A program made the translations under genes and the position numbers. A stretch of DNA of 64,000 nucleotides from Dinochytrium kinnereticum (taxonomy: Eukaryota > Chytridiomycota > Chytridiomycetes > Chytridiales > Chytridiaceae): positions 33,657 to 97,656 of the forward strand of contig JADGJT010000028.1 of the NCBI GenBank assembly GCA_027604005.1. The letters are read 5' to 3'. The notes below the pieces were generated by a model that searched no databases, was not told the DNA's origin, and worked only from the letters and a program-made list of their open reading frames with translations. Of this stretch, positions 12,151 to 22,696 are shown in pieces. Position 1 is the first letter of the stretch; the number at the start of each line of letters is the position of its first letter.

Positions 12151-14093
12151 TCACAGTCCTCCTTTCTTATCCACCACACCAAGGGCCTGCCCCACCCTCA
12201 GCTTCTGGCCTTCCTCAAGCAGGAACTTAAAGTTCTCGGGAGCCTCAAATACCAAAACCACAGTACTTCCAAGTCTAAAGCCGCCGACTTCCTGACCCCG
12301 ATAAAGGGTTCTCCCCTTTCCTCCAAAGTGCTTTTCCGCGTAAGTGCCTAAGGGCTGCGGGTTAAGCTCCTTGGGTAAGTTTGTTTCAAGTTCCTATAAC
12401 ACGAGGTGAGGAGGGTTAATAGATACTCAATACAGACACATGACTGACATTAAGACAACTTGACAGAGATGATGAAGAAAACTTACAGGAGCCATGTCGA
12501 TGCGAATACTACCAACGTTCGTTGCGCCTACAGGAATCATGGAGAAAAATCCATAAGCCCAAGATCCCGTCAAAGTCACACGTTCGTTAAGAACAAACAG
12601 GTTTCGAATCTTGGCAACGACCATTGGGGACACAGAGAGGAGCTCGCCTAAAGCAACAAAAAGTAAGCTTCACACCTCTAACTAGCCGCACAAGATGGAA
12701 TCAGCCACACAAAAAATAAGCCTACTAACCAGCAAAGTGACGAAGCGTGTCAACATTCCAATCTGCCGGAGAATGGAATCGATGATAATCGCCCGGTGCA
12801 AGGTAAATGACGCAATAGTGGAGGGCTCTCCCTACCGAGGGGGCAGATTTGGCCGCTGGGTCGGCTTCAGGGTGAACTAGTGTTGAAGTGGAGCTAAGAG
12901 GAGATCCAAGAGGAGTTGAATGCTGGGATGCGCCGTTATCAAGCAACCTTGTCGTTCCGTCATAACGCAGCCCATCTCGTCCCAAAAGAGCGTCAAGTGA
13001 ATAAGTGATACCTTTCACCTGCTGAATATGGCGATCCTGGACCACTCCAAAATTCAACACTTTTCCATCAGCTGGACTGACCTGTTACAGATTATAATCG
13101 AGTCAGCATCAGGCAAGGACAAAAGGCTTGCTGCAAAGATTACCAATGCGGCGACAGGGTCGATCGGCCTCACGCCATCCTTCAGCCGTCTGTAGAAAAA
13201 CTCTCCAAGGTTCGGGTAGGACTTGAGGTCCTCATCCAGCATTTCGTCGAGGTTGCATCCAAATGCGTAGGAGTATGTCTTATAAAGGGGTGTTCGTAAA
13301 AAAGTGGGGACGGTAAGCCCATTAAGCCATCCCCACAGGCGAGAGGCTTCCCGGAGTGGAAGAGCCGCATACATGCGAATCTAAAATAGGCAAAGCAGTA
13401 AGTAAAAGCCCAATCAAAGGTTAATCCAACCTGTAGAGGCCCTTCGACGATCAAATCCGGATGAATGGGCGGGTTCTCCTTCTTTTCTTCATCGGCTCTC
13501 TCCTTTAACCTTCGAAGATGCAGCAATGCAATGACGGCGAGCCCAAGGGAGATAGGGATGGGCTTCCAAATAGTCTTTGTATCAAAGAGAGCCTCCCTCG
13601 CTCTCTCAAAGGAGTCTAGAAATAGGCGGAGACGGTGCGGAGAAGACACGGTTAAGCGATCACACCAAAGAAAGAGAAAGGTGCGGTGTTCAATTACGCA
13701 AGAAAGTTAGAGAGAGGAATGCCCATTCAAGAATGGATCCGACGGAAAGCCATGTATGCCATTGTTCAGCCAACCGAATCATGGACAGATTTGATGGAGG
13801 GAGAATTGTGGAATAAACCCAAGGAGAATGGGATGTGGAAGCTGACCTTTTGCCTCGTCAAAAAAGGACTTTTGCTTATGGTCCTGATGGTACTGTCTCT
13901 GTTGTCTCGGGGCTTGCGGCATGCGCCTGAGGCCGGCGGTGCATGACGCACGGGACTGGAAGGGAGGATGGGCGGCAGAGGAGGATGTGATGAGGGTCCT
14001 CTTTCCGTCAGCAGCCGCAGCCGCGCGAGGGCATTGCAGTCGCAGGTGGTAATGTCGATGAAGACATGCGCGCAGAGCAGCAGCACCGTTCAT
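12151..14093 (-). CDS. PSD1: Phosphatidylserine decarboxylase, mitochondrial type
   Basis: Converts phosphatidylserine to phosphatidylethanolamine at the inner mitochondrial membrane. Exon 1 starts at the ATG at 14093 with a basic, Ala-rich presequence ([19 protein letters not shown]). It joins in phase across an intron of about 230 nt (donor near 13847, acceptor near 13618) to [10 protein letters not shown] and a single membrane segment ([15 protein letters not shown]). The decarboxylase core includes [34 protein letters not shown] and [13 protein letters not shown]. Near the C-terminus sits FRLGST, the self-cleavage site where the Ser becomes the pyruvoyl group. The stop is at 12151. About 35 extra residues rich in Ser and Pro lie between DALLG and the HRFHSP segment. 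The start is 170 bp from a divergent gene, so the two may share a promoter. Confidence 0.93.
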
Positions 14094-14263
14094 TTTTTTT
14101 TTTTTAATTATTTTTATATGAATTTCTTGTTTTAATTAATTATTGTTATTATCGTATTTTTGCTCTTTTTCTTTAGTGCTGTGCATCGCAAGGAGACACG
14201 AGGGTGAACACATTCAAAATATTCTTTCTCTTCCATCCCAATAATCGTCGTCTCGTCTCAAGG
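14094..14263. promoter_or_regulatory. Divergent promoter between PSD1 and a small membrane-protein gene
   Basis: A 170-bp spacer, strongly AT-rich at 14090-14170, separates two head-to-head start codons. Both promoters must lie here or overlap the 5' ends. No specific factor site is assigned. Confidence 0.55.
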
Positions 14264-14957
14264 ATGCCCCTCTCAAAGACCATAGCTGCCCAGGCCACCC
14301 TTAAGAACTTCCTGATCGCCGGGGTTGCCTACCTCGTCTCCGTCTCCGTGCTCAGGAGGACTAACTGGATCCTCTTTGGCGGATCGAGGTCCGCCTTCGC
14401 CTTTAACCCCGATGTCGACCTTAACTTTGGCTACTCGGGTGAGGATGTGATCACCGCCATTGGTGCTGCGGGCCTCTCTTTCTTTGGAAGGGTGATTGCT
14501 CTCCTTGGTACCGCCGTGAACTTTGCGTGAGTTCTTTTACTGTGGCTTCTGATCCGTTATCTCTGATTGTTGATCACCGCGGCCCGTAGTGTCGATCACC
14601 TATTTACCCATACCTCCTTTGCTTTACAGCCAGATTCTCTCATTTGCCGGCGTTTCCGCAATTCTTATTAATGAGGGTGTCAAAGTTGCCGGTGATGCTG
14701 CCAAGGCCTTTACCAGCGCCAACCAGGTCCCCCTCGCCTCGGCCGCCCTTCACGTTGTTGAGACTGTGATCATCCTTTTGGCGATCAACTCCCACTCTGC
14801 TTCTCTTGCCTCCCTCGGTGGACTCATCAGCTACGTCAGGGGGTTAACCGCCGTCGCTAACTTCTTGGCCCTTCTTGTCGCACTGCCATTCCTCGTTCAG
14901 TCTTGGTCGAAGAGCATTGGCCGCGACGGCAGGCAGAAGATTGAGAAGAAGAACTAA
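14264..14957 (+). CDS. Small multi-spanning membrane protein, unknown family
   Basis: Two exons: 14264 to about 14527, and from about 14631 to the stop at 14957, joined in phase. The ATG (MPLSKTIAAQ) is chosen over an upstream GTG. The product is about 195 residues with roughly four hydrophobic segments: NFLIAGVAYLVSVSVL, AIGAAGLSFFGRVIALLG, LHVVETVIILLAI and VANFLALLVALPFLVQ. The C-terminus is basic (GRDGRQKIEKKN). Codon use is strongly C/G-ending (GCC, CTC, GTC), unlike most neighbours, which suggests high expression. I do not recognise the family and propose no function. It is divergent from PSD1 and convergent with the arrestin-like gene. Confidence 0.75.
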
Positions 14958-15215
14958 ATTATATGGTCCTTTCTTATTTTTTTGCCATTTAATGTTGGCG
15001 ATTGCTGACGTCTGTCGTCCTTGTCGTTTACTTTGTTTTTTTGGGCTCAGCTCTTTCTTACGAGCGGATTTATGAGTTATTTCTCTCTCAGCCCTCTCAA
15101 TAGAATGTCTCGTTTTTTAATTCACTCATCAGATGAATGTTGCTTTACTGAGAGTGTTAACGAACAAACAGAAACAGAAAGTGGAACGACAGAAAGTTAT
15201 AAATAAAACCTTGGA

Positions 15216-16349
15216 TTACTCCTCAAGGTCTGCTTGAATCCCCGCAGCGTTTCTGACAACCCACGCCCGCACGTCTGCGTCTGCGTCGATGAAAACGCAA
15301 GGGGCCTCCACTCTGAGATCAGGTTCTCCCTTGATTTTGATGCAGATCTCATACGCATGCCGAATTGAAAATATCTCATTATAGGTGTCCTGCAATGCAT
15401 TGATGGTCCTGTGATCTTTCTTCGATCGCCAGTGTGTTGCATCGATGGTGGCGAACACCTCCCCAATCCAAGTTGGAGGGCCTGAGGACTTGCCAGTGCC
15501 ACCTCGGGGAATGACCCTCCCCGACACATCCGGTACGGAGATCAACTCGCGAACGACTCGAGTTAGGCCCTCACCTAAGGATATGACAGCATCTTGACGG
15601 ATAGCGACAGTAACACTTGTAATATTGGTGCGAGGCGAGACGGGACGGACATGGTGGATGGTAAACTTGACAGGTTCTTTGAGTCCGAAGATTGCTTTAT
15701 CGATACCGACCCTCCATTCAACTTTTTCGTTCAATCCGGCAATCATCACACCAGTATCAGCACCTTCTCCTCTTAAAACGGTGGGCACATCGATTCTGGG
15801 GAAATCAACTGGCTCCACAACCCTCTCTGTCTTGATGGTCGACCCAAAAAGTCCAGGAGCCAGACCAACCTCAGCCTCCAGCTTGTAGTTCACTCCAATC
15901 GCATCTGAACCATTCTCAGACCACTCTGTGGAAAGCGAAGGCGGAAGAGAAGCAGTGATCTTTTCGGAAAGGGTGAATTCGAAGGGGAATGAGTGGGTGC
16001 CTGCTTTGAGGGGTACTGATCGGTCGCTCTTCTTCTTGGCATCTGCGCTTGCAGGGGCCAAAAGAATCTTTGTTTGCTCAAGAATGACTTTCTTCGCCTT
16101 CTTTGCGTTGATGAATGCGCCGTGGGGAGGTGATGCTTGTAGTTGCGGCCTCCACTCTCCATTGCCGGAGATTGAGGCAGCCAAGTCCCCCAGCAGGGTG
16201 ATCTTGATGGAAGCAATTGAGACGCTCCTTGTAGCCTCGAATCTGACAATACCGGAGACGGTGACAACGGGGGTGACGCCCAGGTAGCCATGGAACAAGC
16301 TCTTTGAGCCGTCAACGGGCTCGATCGTGAGGTCCTCCAACGTTGGCAT
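15216..16349 (-). CDS. Arrestin-fold protein (alpha-arrestin-like)
   Basis: A single exon of about 377 codons from the ATG at 16349 (MPTLEDLTIEP) to the TAA at 15216. The frame stays open upstream and offers another ATG at 16535 (MILSKESY). I prefer the downstream start because family similarity begins there. The first half looks like the arrestin N-domain (VSGIVRFEATRSVSIASIKITLLG, then PLKAGTHSFPFEFTL). The second half fits the C-domain (KTERVVEPVDFPRIDVP, GLKEPVKFTIHH, TSVTVAIRQD). Such proteins act as adaptors in endocytosis or membrane-protein turnover. I see no PPxY motif, so direct binding to a NEDD4/Rsp5-type ligase is not supported. The gene is divergent from the NLR-like gene and convergent with the gene to its left. 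Confidence 0.75.
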   Translation of the reverse strand: MPTLEDLTIEPVDGSKSLFHGYLGVTPVVTVSGIVRFEATRSVSIASIKITLLGDLAASISGNGEWRPQLQASPPHGAFINAKKAKKVILEQTKILLAPASADAKKKSDRSVPLKAGTHSFPFEFTLSEKITASLPPSLSTEWSENGSDAIGVNYKLEAEVGLAPGLFGSTIKTERVVEPVDFPRIDVPTVLRGEGADTGVMIAGLNEKVEWRVGIDKAIFGLKEPVKFTIHHVRPVSPRTNITSVTVAIRQDAVISLGEGLTRVVRELISVPDVSGRVIPRGGTGKSSGPPTWIGEVFATIDATHWRSKKDHRTINALQDTYNEIFSIRHAYEICIKIKGEPDLRVEAPCVFIDADADVRAWVVRNAAGIQADLEE

Positions 16350-16533
16350 GATCTTGTTTGTGTGTGTGACTCCAGACACTGCCCCAAAAAACAAACTGGA
16401 AAGGGGATTGTCACAGATTTTCACGGAGGTGTCGATAATGCCTGATACTGGCAGCTCCTGGCAATAACGTAACAGGAATCCACCAGCAAGCTGGAAGAAC
16501 ACGCGCCTCAAGTAGCTCTCTTTGGAAAGGATC
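16350..16533. promoter_or_regulatory. Divergent promoter / overlapping 5' region, arrestin-like and NLR-like genes
   Basis: Only 184 bp separate the preferred start codons. The upstream in-frame ATG of the arrestin-like gene (16535) and the ATG of the NLR-like gene (16534) share one CATG palindrome, so the transcripts almost certainly start within or overlap each other's 5' sequence. Confidence 0.5.
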
Positions 16534-19500
16534 ATGGGTGGGAAGGGCTCAAAGACCGCTAGGAGGGGTCGTATCAAGGTCAATCCGGAATCGCTTCAGC
16601 GGCAACCTTTAAAAGGGAGTGAAGATGGGAATCGAGATCTCGCACCAATAGATGTGGACACACGAGGCTCTGAGGCAGTCAGGCGGAAAAGCTCTCAGCA
16701 AGTCTCGAATCAGCTTTCTCGAAATAACACGCATGCATACTCCAGCTCAAAGTTTCCTGGGGGTCCTGGGGGTTCGACACGAAGCTTCTCCATGCAACGA
16801 AATTCAATAGAATATAAAGCCATCGATTCGAATTCTAAACTTTCAATGTCAGAGATGGACGAAGTGGATACGCCGCTTCGACAGTTTTTACTCAATATTG
16901 GCCTCCCAGTCGTGAGTGCTTTAATTTTACAAAGAATTACCTTGCACTCATGGCTATATGTTCTAAGAACCTTTATCACCCAGCACTATCTTAGAAGTTT
17001 CCGTCTCGAAGGATTAGAGGCAAACGCGAATGATTTGAACACTTTAGTAGAACTGGATGACTTTTCTTTAAACGCATTGCTTCTGGAAATGAACATCAAA
17101 TTAGTCCACAAAGCTGTTCTAGTCTCAAAGATTAAAGCACTGAGATCTGGTGCGGCAGCCATCTCTCCTCAATCAGGACGGCTAAGAGCAAGCGATGGTT
17201 CCCTTATGGTACTGCAACATACAGGTCCGATGGTTGCTGTTATACCTGCTCCTTTGGAATCTAAAGACATCGAAGAGATCCAGCCTCCGCGGCACGTTTC
17301 AGTTGCCTCACAACCAATTGTAAAGAGCACAACAGACTTATCCAAGCAGGTATATATAGTTAACTGAATGATCGCTAATGATTGCTTTTTTTTTTTTTCC
17401 TCAGAATTCTGACAGTCTCGCTATATTACCGGGAAAAGCATCCGACACTCATTCTTACACTCATGGTCGTCGTGGATCCGACGTGTCGCTGAAGCCAAAG
17501 GAACGTTTTTTCTCACATTCCAATCTCGGAGGTTAATGATTTTTCTGAAGTTATGCAACTGACCATTTTACAAAATAGCCTCCGACCCCGTGAGAAAGCT
17601 CTATGTTCCAAAATGGTCTTGCCGACAACAAAAAGTCGCCCATGATTTCTTTATAAGGTACCGTTGCGTAGATGGCTTGATTAAGAGAAGTTTTATAGTT
17701 ATCGGGCGGAGGCTGATCAGAGCAGCGCTGAGAAACTAGCTTTGTTGCTAGAAACCAAATCAAAGCATTGCTTTTTTGATAAGAGGTGCCTTGTGGATGG
17801 CATGGATTGGGAGCAGGGTTTCTTGAATGGCCTCGAACGATCACGATATATTATTCTCTTTTGCTCAGAGGCCGCGCTTGAAAAGGTTAAATCGGCACAT
17901 ATGGTTGAAGATAATATGCTTTTAGAGGTACTTGATTTATTTTCTATTCATGACTAATATATTTCTATTATTTTCCTTAGTGGGAGCGAGCACTTATATT
18001 GAGAGATAAAAACCAGGTTTTTGTCCAGCCTCTCCTTGTTGCAGCGTACCAAGATATTCAAGTCGGGACAAAGATATCCAAGGCTCTCTTGCCTTTCAAA
18101 GCCTTCGACTTGAGTGAATTTCCGGATGAAGTAATGTTTCACCACCTCAGCACACGAACCAGAACCATTCGAGAAATTCTCGCAGAAGTCTTTAAGATTC
18201 AAGGCATTCGTCTTCTCCCGGACGAAGTTGAAGGGTAAGAATGTACCGAGCATAAGTTTTATTGACTGAATAATTCAACAATAGCACTATCCCAAAGCTC
18301 CTGGATGGATTATCTCGGTTACAGGGTCAGGCAAAAAATCTTAACGATCCGAAAATGGAGTTAGTAGAGCTGACCTTAACAGCCCGAGAAGCGAAGCAAC
18401 TAAGAGACTGGCTTCGCCCACTCAACATGGAGGATGAGCGATCCCGTCAACGAAGACGACACGTGGCCGGAACCCGACAATGGCTTTTAAAGCAAGTACT
18501 GGATTGGGCTCTTGACCATGCCGAAGGAACAACGCGCGTCTTATGGTTGCGTGGTGCATCGGGACTAGGAAAGTCAGTGATGGCGGGATACATTGCAGAT
18601 TCCCTTCAATCCGATCATTTATTGGGAGCGGCTTTCTTTTGTAAGCACGATGATACCGAACGTAACGACCCTAAAAGAGTGGTGGAAACTCTTGCATATA
18701 GTCTCTCAAAATGGAGCCCAAAGTTTGGTAGAATGCTGCTAAAGATTCGCGAAGAAGAGCCAGAGCTCCTCCAAAGGGGCGCAGGCACTACAAGGTTCAC
18801 GAAGTTATTGCTAAATCCATTGGTAACATTGAATGAGATGGGCATGCTTAAACCTGTTGTTCTTGTTGTCGATGCGCTCGATGAGGTCGGCATTAAGGGC
18901 CAACGTAGCGACTTTTTGAAGATATTTGCTCAGGACTGCTTACGATTACCCCCATGTATCAAGCTTTTTGTTACCAGCAGGCCCGATCTAGATATTGTCG
19001 ACGCGTTTAGACAAATGAGCCCGATCAGCATTGAGCCATCTCAGGAAGATAACCTCCACGATCTAACAAAAGTAGCAGAAAAGAGACTCATCGGCGAGGT
19101 AAAGCTCCCACCGGATCACTCCAAATCAGTTGCGAAGCGTCTTGCAACAATGTCCGAAGGGGTGTTCATATGGCTTAATCTCGCGTTCTACTGCTTAAAA
19201 GAGCGGATTCCCGCCAACGCGATAGAAGATGAGCTGGTGTCTTTAGACCAGATCAATGCGATTATTGACAGACTTCCTATGGGACTCGACGAGATGTATA
19301 AGCAAACTTTGTCGTCTCTATACCTCTCGGGTCCAGGTGGGCGACCCAACACCGATGTGATGAGGATCCTTGGTGCCGTTGTATGCCTGCGAGAACCCGT
19401 CACAGAGACCGCGTTAGCCGAGCTCATTGGCATGGAAATAGCACTTTTAACATCGACGCTACGAAATTCTCAAGCCGTTTTAAATGTTTCCGTCAGAGAC

Positions 19501-22438
19501 TCGAAAGTACGGGTGATACACAAGTCTTTGAAAGACCATCTCACGAACCCAACGCGAAGCCATAGGAGGTTTCGTGTGCGAGTCACTGAGGAGCATCATC
19601 GACTGGGAGAATCTTGTATCAACATCATCCTTCGGAGTCTCCAGCGTGGCATGGCGGCTATACCCGAATCACTTAATTACGCCTGTCGATATTGGGCGGT
19701 TCATATTGCTGGGTGTCTCGGAACCGCGCCATCACTCTTACGTCTAATTGATCGTATGTGCTCGGAGAAACTTCCAGAATGGCTTGAAGCGTTAAGTTAC
19801 CTGAAGGCCTTGGATAAATTTGCCGTTTCTTCGTTAAGGTCACTGGTATCCTGGTACCCCCACAGTTCCATCGCGTCACCTGTAACACTTGCAAAACAAT
19901 CTATCAAAGAAGATGCAACAAACACAGTGTCTCCACAACCATCACCACCTCGCCTTAACGGTCCCCGTGCAACAAGAACTCTGTTAACGGACCTTTTGCG
20001 CCTGGTTCTCGAATTCCGAGCCCCTATCGTCGAGTCCCCTGAAGACGTTTACAGATCCGCTCTCCCATTTTGCCCATCACGATCCGCTCTATGTCAAGCT
20101 TACAGCCAGCGATACCAAGGGGTTCCATCTGTCTATCGAGGACGTGACGCAAGGTGGGGACCATGTTTATTCAGTTTAGGTGGACAAGGAAGGGATGACA
20201 GCGCACCTGTGCTCTGTGTGTCGATTGCGTTAGATGGGTCACGATTTCTCTCCGGATCCGCGGATGGGTCTTTAAGGCTCTGGTCGCTCGAAACGGGTGA
20301 GACTCTGAAAGTGTTTGAATGGGATGCTGGCGATTCGCCTATTCCCAAAACTCGTATCGAGGCTACGGCTATTGGTGTTGGTGAAGGCAATAGTACGCTT
20401 GGTTTTACCACTAGCGATGAAGGGAGTCTAGTACTATGGTCATTCGAGCTGGGTGCGCCACTTCGACAAATCACATTAGACGCTTCTTCCTTACCTGAAT
20501 CATCCGACGATGCATCGACTTCTACTAGGGAATCTGAGGAAGACTGGAGAGACGCGGATGATCAATCTCTACCCGTTTTGTCTGGGAGGATCTCAAAAAT
20601 GATAGGATGGGCCTGCATGACCTCTATTGTATTTTCAAAGGACTCGAGAGTTGTGGTCGTTGCGGGGGATGAGAAGATTGCATCAGTATCATTGGAGACT
20701 GGCAAGTTTTTGTGGCTTCGACGTGAGCCAAGGTGTCAGATTGTCTTAGTTCGAGCCGTTTCACATGATACAAGGCTAATTGTTGGAGCAGGAAGGTATG
20801 CGCGACCTAGTGGTTTTTCTGTAGAGTCGTTTAAATTTCTAGAAACTTACCTTCTTCCTTTTTTTTTATACCTACAGCGCGATAAGAATCTTGGCAGCAG
20901 ATTCTGGTGTACCGCTTTCATCAATGGAGATAACCAACCATTTAATCACTGCACTTGCTGCAACTACCGACGGATCCCTCATTGCTTACGGAAGCGATGA
21001 CGCTTTAATAAGGCTCATAAATTCAGAAGATGGCACAACCCTCTGTACCCTGTCAGCGCATCATGGTCCCATAACATCCCTCGACATCTCTCCAGACGGT
21101 CGCAAAATCGTTTCAGCCTCATCCGATGGAACAGTCCGAATTTGGCTCTCTATCCCAGCCCCAAAGTCATCGGAAGCCTCTCGAAATCAGCCAGCAACCC
21201 CCACAGGGACAAGTCAAGGGAGACAAATATCTATATCATGTGAGCCAACGTTTCTGAGTGACATGCTAGACCCGCCGACGAATCCGTCCAACGTAGATTC
21301 ACCGCTGACTACCGAGTTTTCTTCGAGACTTGAAGGAGCTGATAATCTTTACGGAACTTCATCACCCGGAAACCTTGGGACGCACATTACGCTTGAAGGA
21401 CACACTCAGGGGGTTACCTGTGTTTCAATTACTCCTGATGGTCATCGGGTTGTTTCGGGATCTATCGACGGAACTATCAAGATTTGGTCTCTGGATACTC
21501 TTGGAATGGCAGAACGAAGCGCTGAAAGCCATACAGACATCGTACTCAGCCTAGCTGTTTCCAAGAGCCACCTAAAACCTGAATCACCAAACTCATCTTT
21601 CGATGGTTCACTTGATCAAATTCCTTTAACTAACTTTAAGGATGGGTCTGCAACTATCTATCATAAGGGCAGTATGGAGTTTCATCGAACATCTGTAACA
21701 AGCAAGCCATCAGACCGCACATCAAATCCACATCCATCTCCTCCAGAAAGAGTATCAACCCCATCGGCCCAAGCAAAGCCGGTGGCTACGGATCCAGCCA
21801 TACAAGAGTATTCAGAGTTTCTGGCGTCTGGGTCTAGAGACAGAACAGTGAAGGTTTGGAAGATGTCCACCGGAGACCTTTTATGGACGCTCAAAGGACA
21901 CATGGCCCCCATTTACTCAGTCGCGATCCGACCTGACCGTAAAATGGTGGCCTCAGGATCTTCGGATGGTGTCATCAAGCTTTGGTCCACAGTCACTGGA
22001 AACCTCATTAGAGACTTTTATCATGGAATCGAATACGGTGGCAGAGTCAAAAATCTCGAGTTCACTTTTGACGGCACGCGTTTGCTGTCATGGGTGGAGG
22101 ACAAAGTATTGGTTTGGCACATTCCAAACGGGATCCTTGAGAACAAAATTGATGGCCACGTTCGTCTCTGCTCAGATCATCGCCACATCTACGTGCAGGA
22201 GGCTTCTGGAACAGAAAAGGTGCTGGACACCTTCACATTTATAGAGGTTCCATCACAAGAGCAGACAGCGATTAGCGTCCGCGACATAAGAATTGTTAAT
22301 GGTTGGGTGGTAGATTCGGAAGGCAAGAGGGTGATATGGTTGCCCGAGGAGTTTAGGGGGATGGCTATCAGTGATTACAGCGGGAAGCATCTTGCTCTAT
22401 TTGGATACAAAGGTCGAGAGTGTTTTCTTCATTTGTAG
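16534..22438 (+). CDS. NLR-like receptor: myristoylation site, SAM, TIR, NACHT, WD40 repeats
   Basis: Eight exons join in phase: 16534-16911, 16984-17349, 17405-17531, 17579-17657, 17699-17927, 17981-18234, 18285-20795 and 20878-22438, giving 1834 residues. The N-terminus MGGKGSK fits N-myristoylation (Gly2, Ser6, Lys7). A SAM domain lies at about residues 115-182, restored only when the 72-nt intron is removed. A TIR domain spans about 310-440 (HDFFISYR, then FFDKRCLVDG), with LLEWERAL placing Glu393 where SARM1 has its catalytic Glu. The NACHT module shows Walker A GASGLGKS (568-575), Walker B VVLVVDALDE (669-678) and TSRPD (about 708). From about residue 1115 come roughly seven WD40 blades (GSADGSLRLWS, SASSDGTVRIW, GSIDGTIKIWS, GSSDGVIKLWS). 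By family analogy the WD40 part senses a ligand, NACHT oligomerises and TIR/SAM signals, perhaps by NAD+ cleavage at a membrane. That function is inferred. Confidence 0.9.
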
Positions 22439-22696
22439 TTTTTTTGGTCGACTTTCCACATTATCTGGTGATTCATATGTCCCTGAATAAATACATCTAT
22501 TATATATTATTCATACAAAAGTAGAAAGTAACTGCATTGTCACCCTCTAAGAAAAGACAGACAAGGTATTCAGGGGGGATGATATAAACACACCTTAAAC
22601 AACACCAACAAACAAACGATATAACAACTCAACGTAGAAATAGACAGCCATAGGAAAGTAACCAATGAACAAAAAAACATAATAACACTTCATACG
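22439..22696. other. Short convergent spacer
   Basis: A 258-bp AT-rich gap between two convergent stop codons. It contains AATAAA-like signals (22485-22515) that may serve polyadenylation of the NLR-like gene. No gene is seen. Confidence 0.5.
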
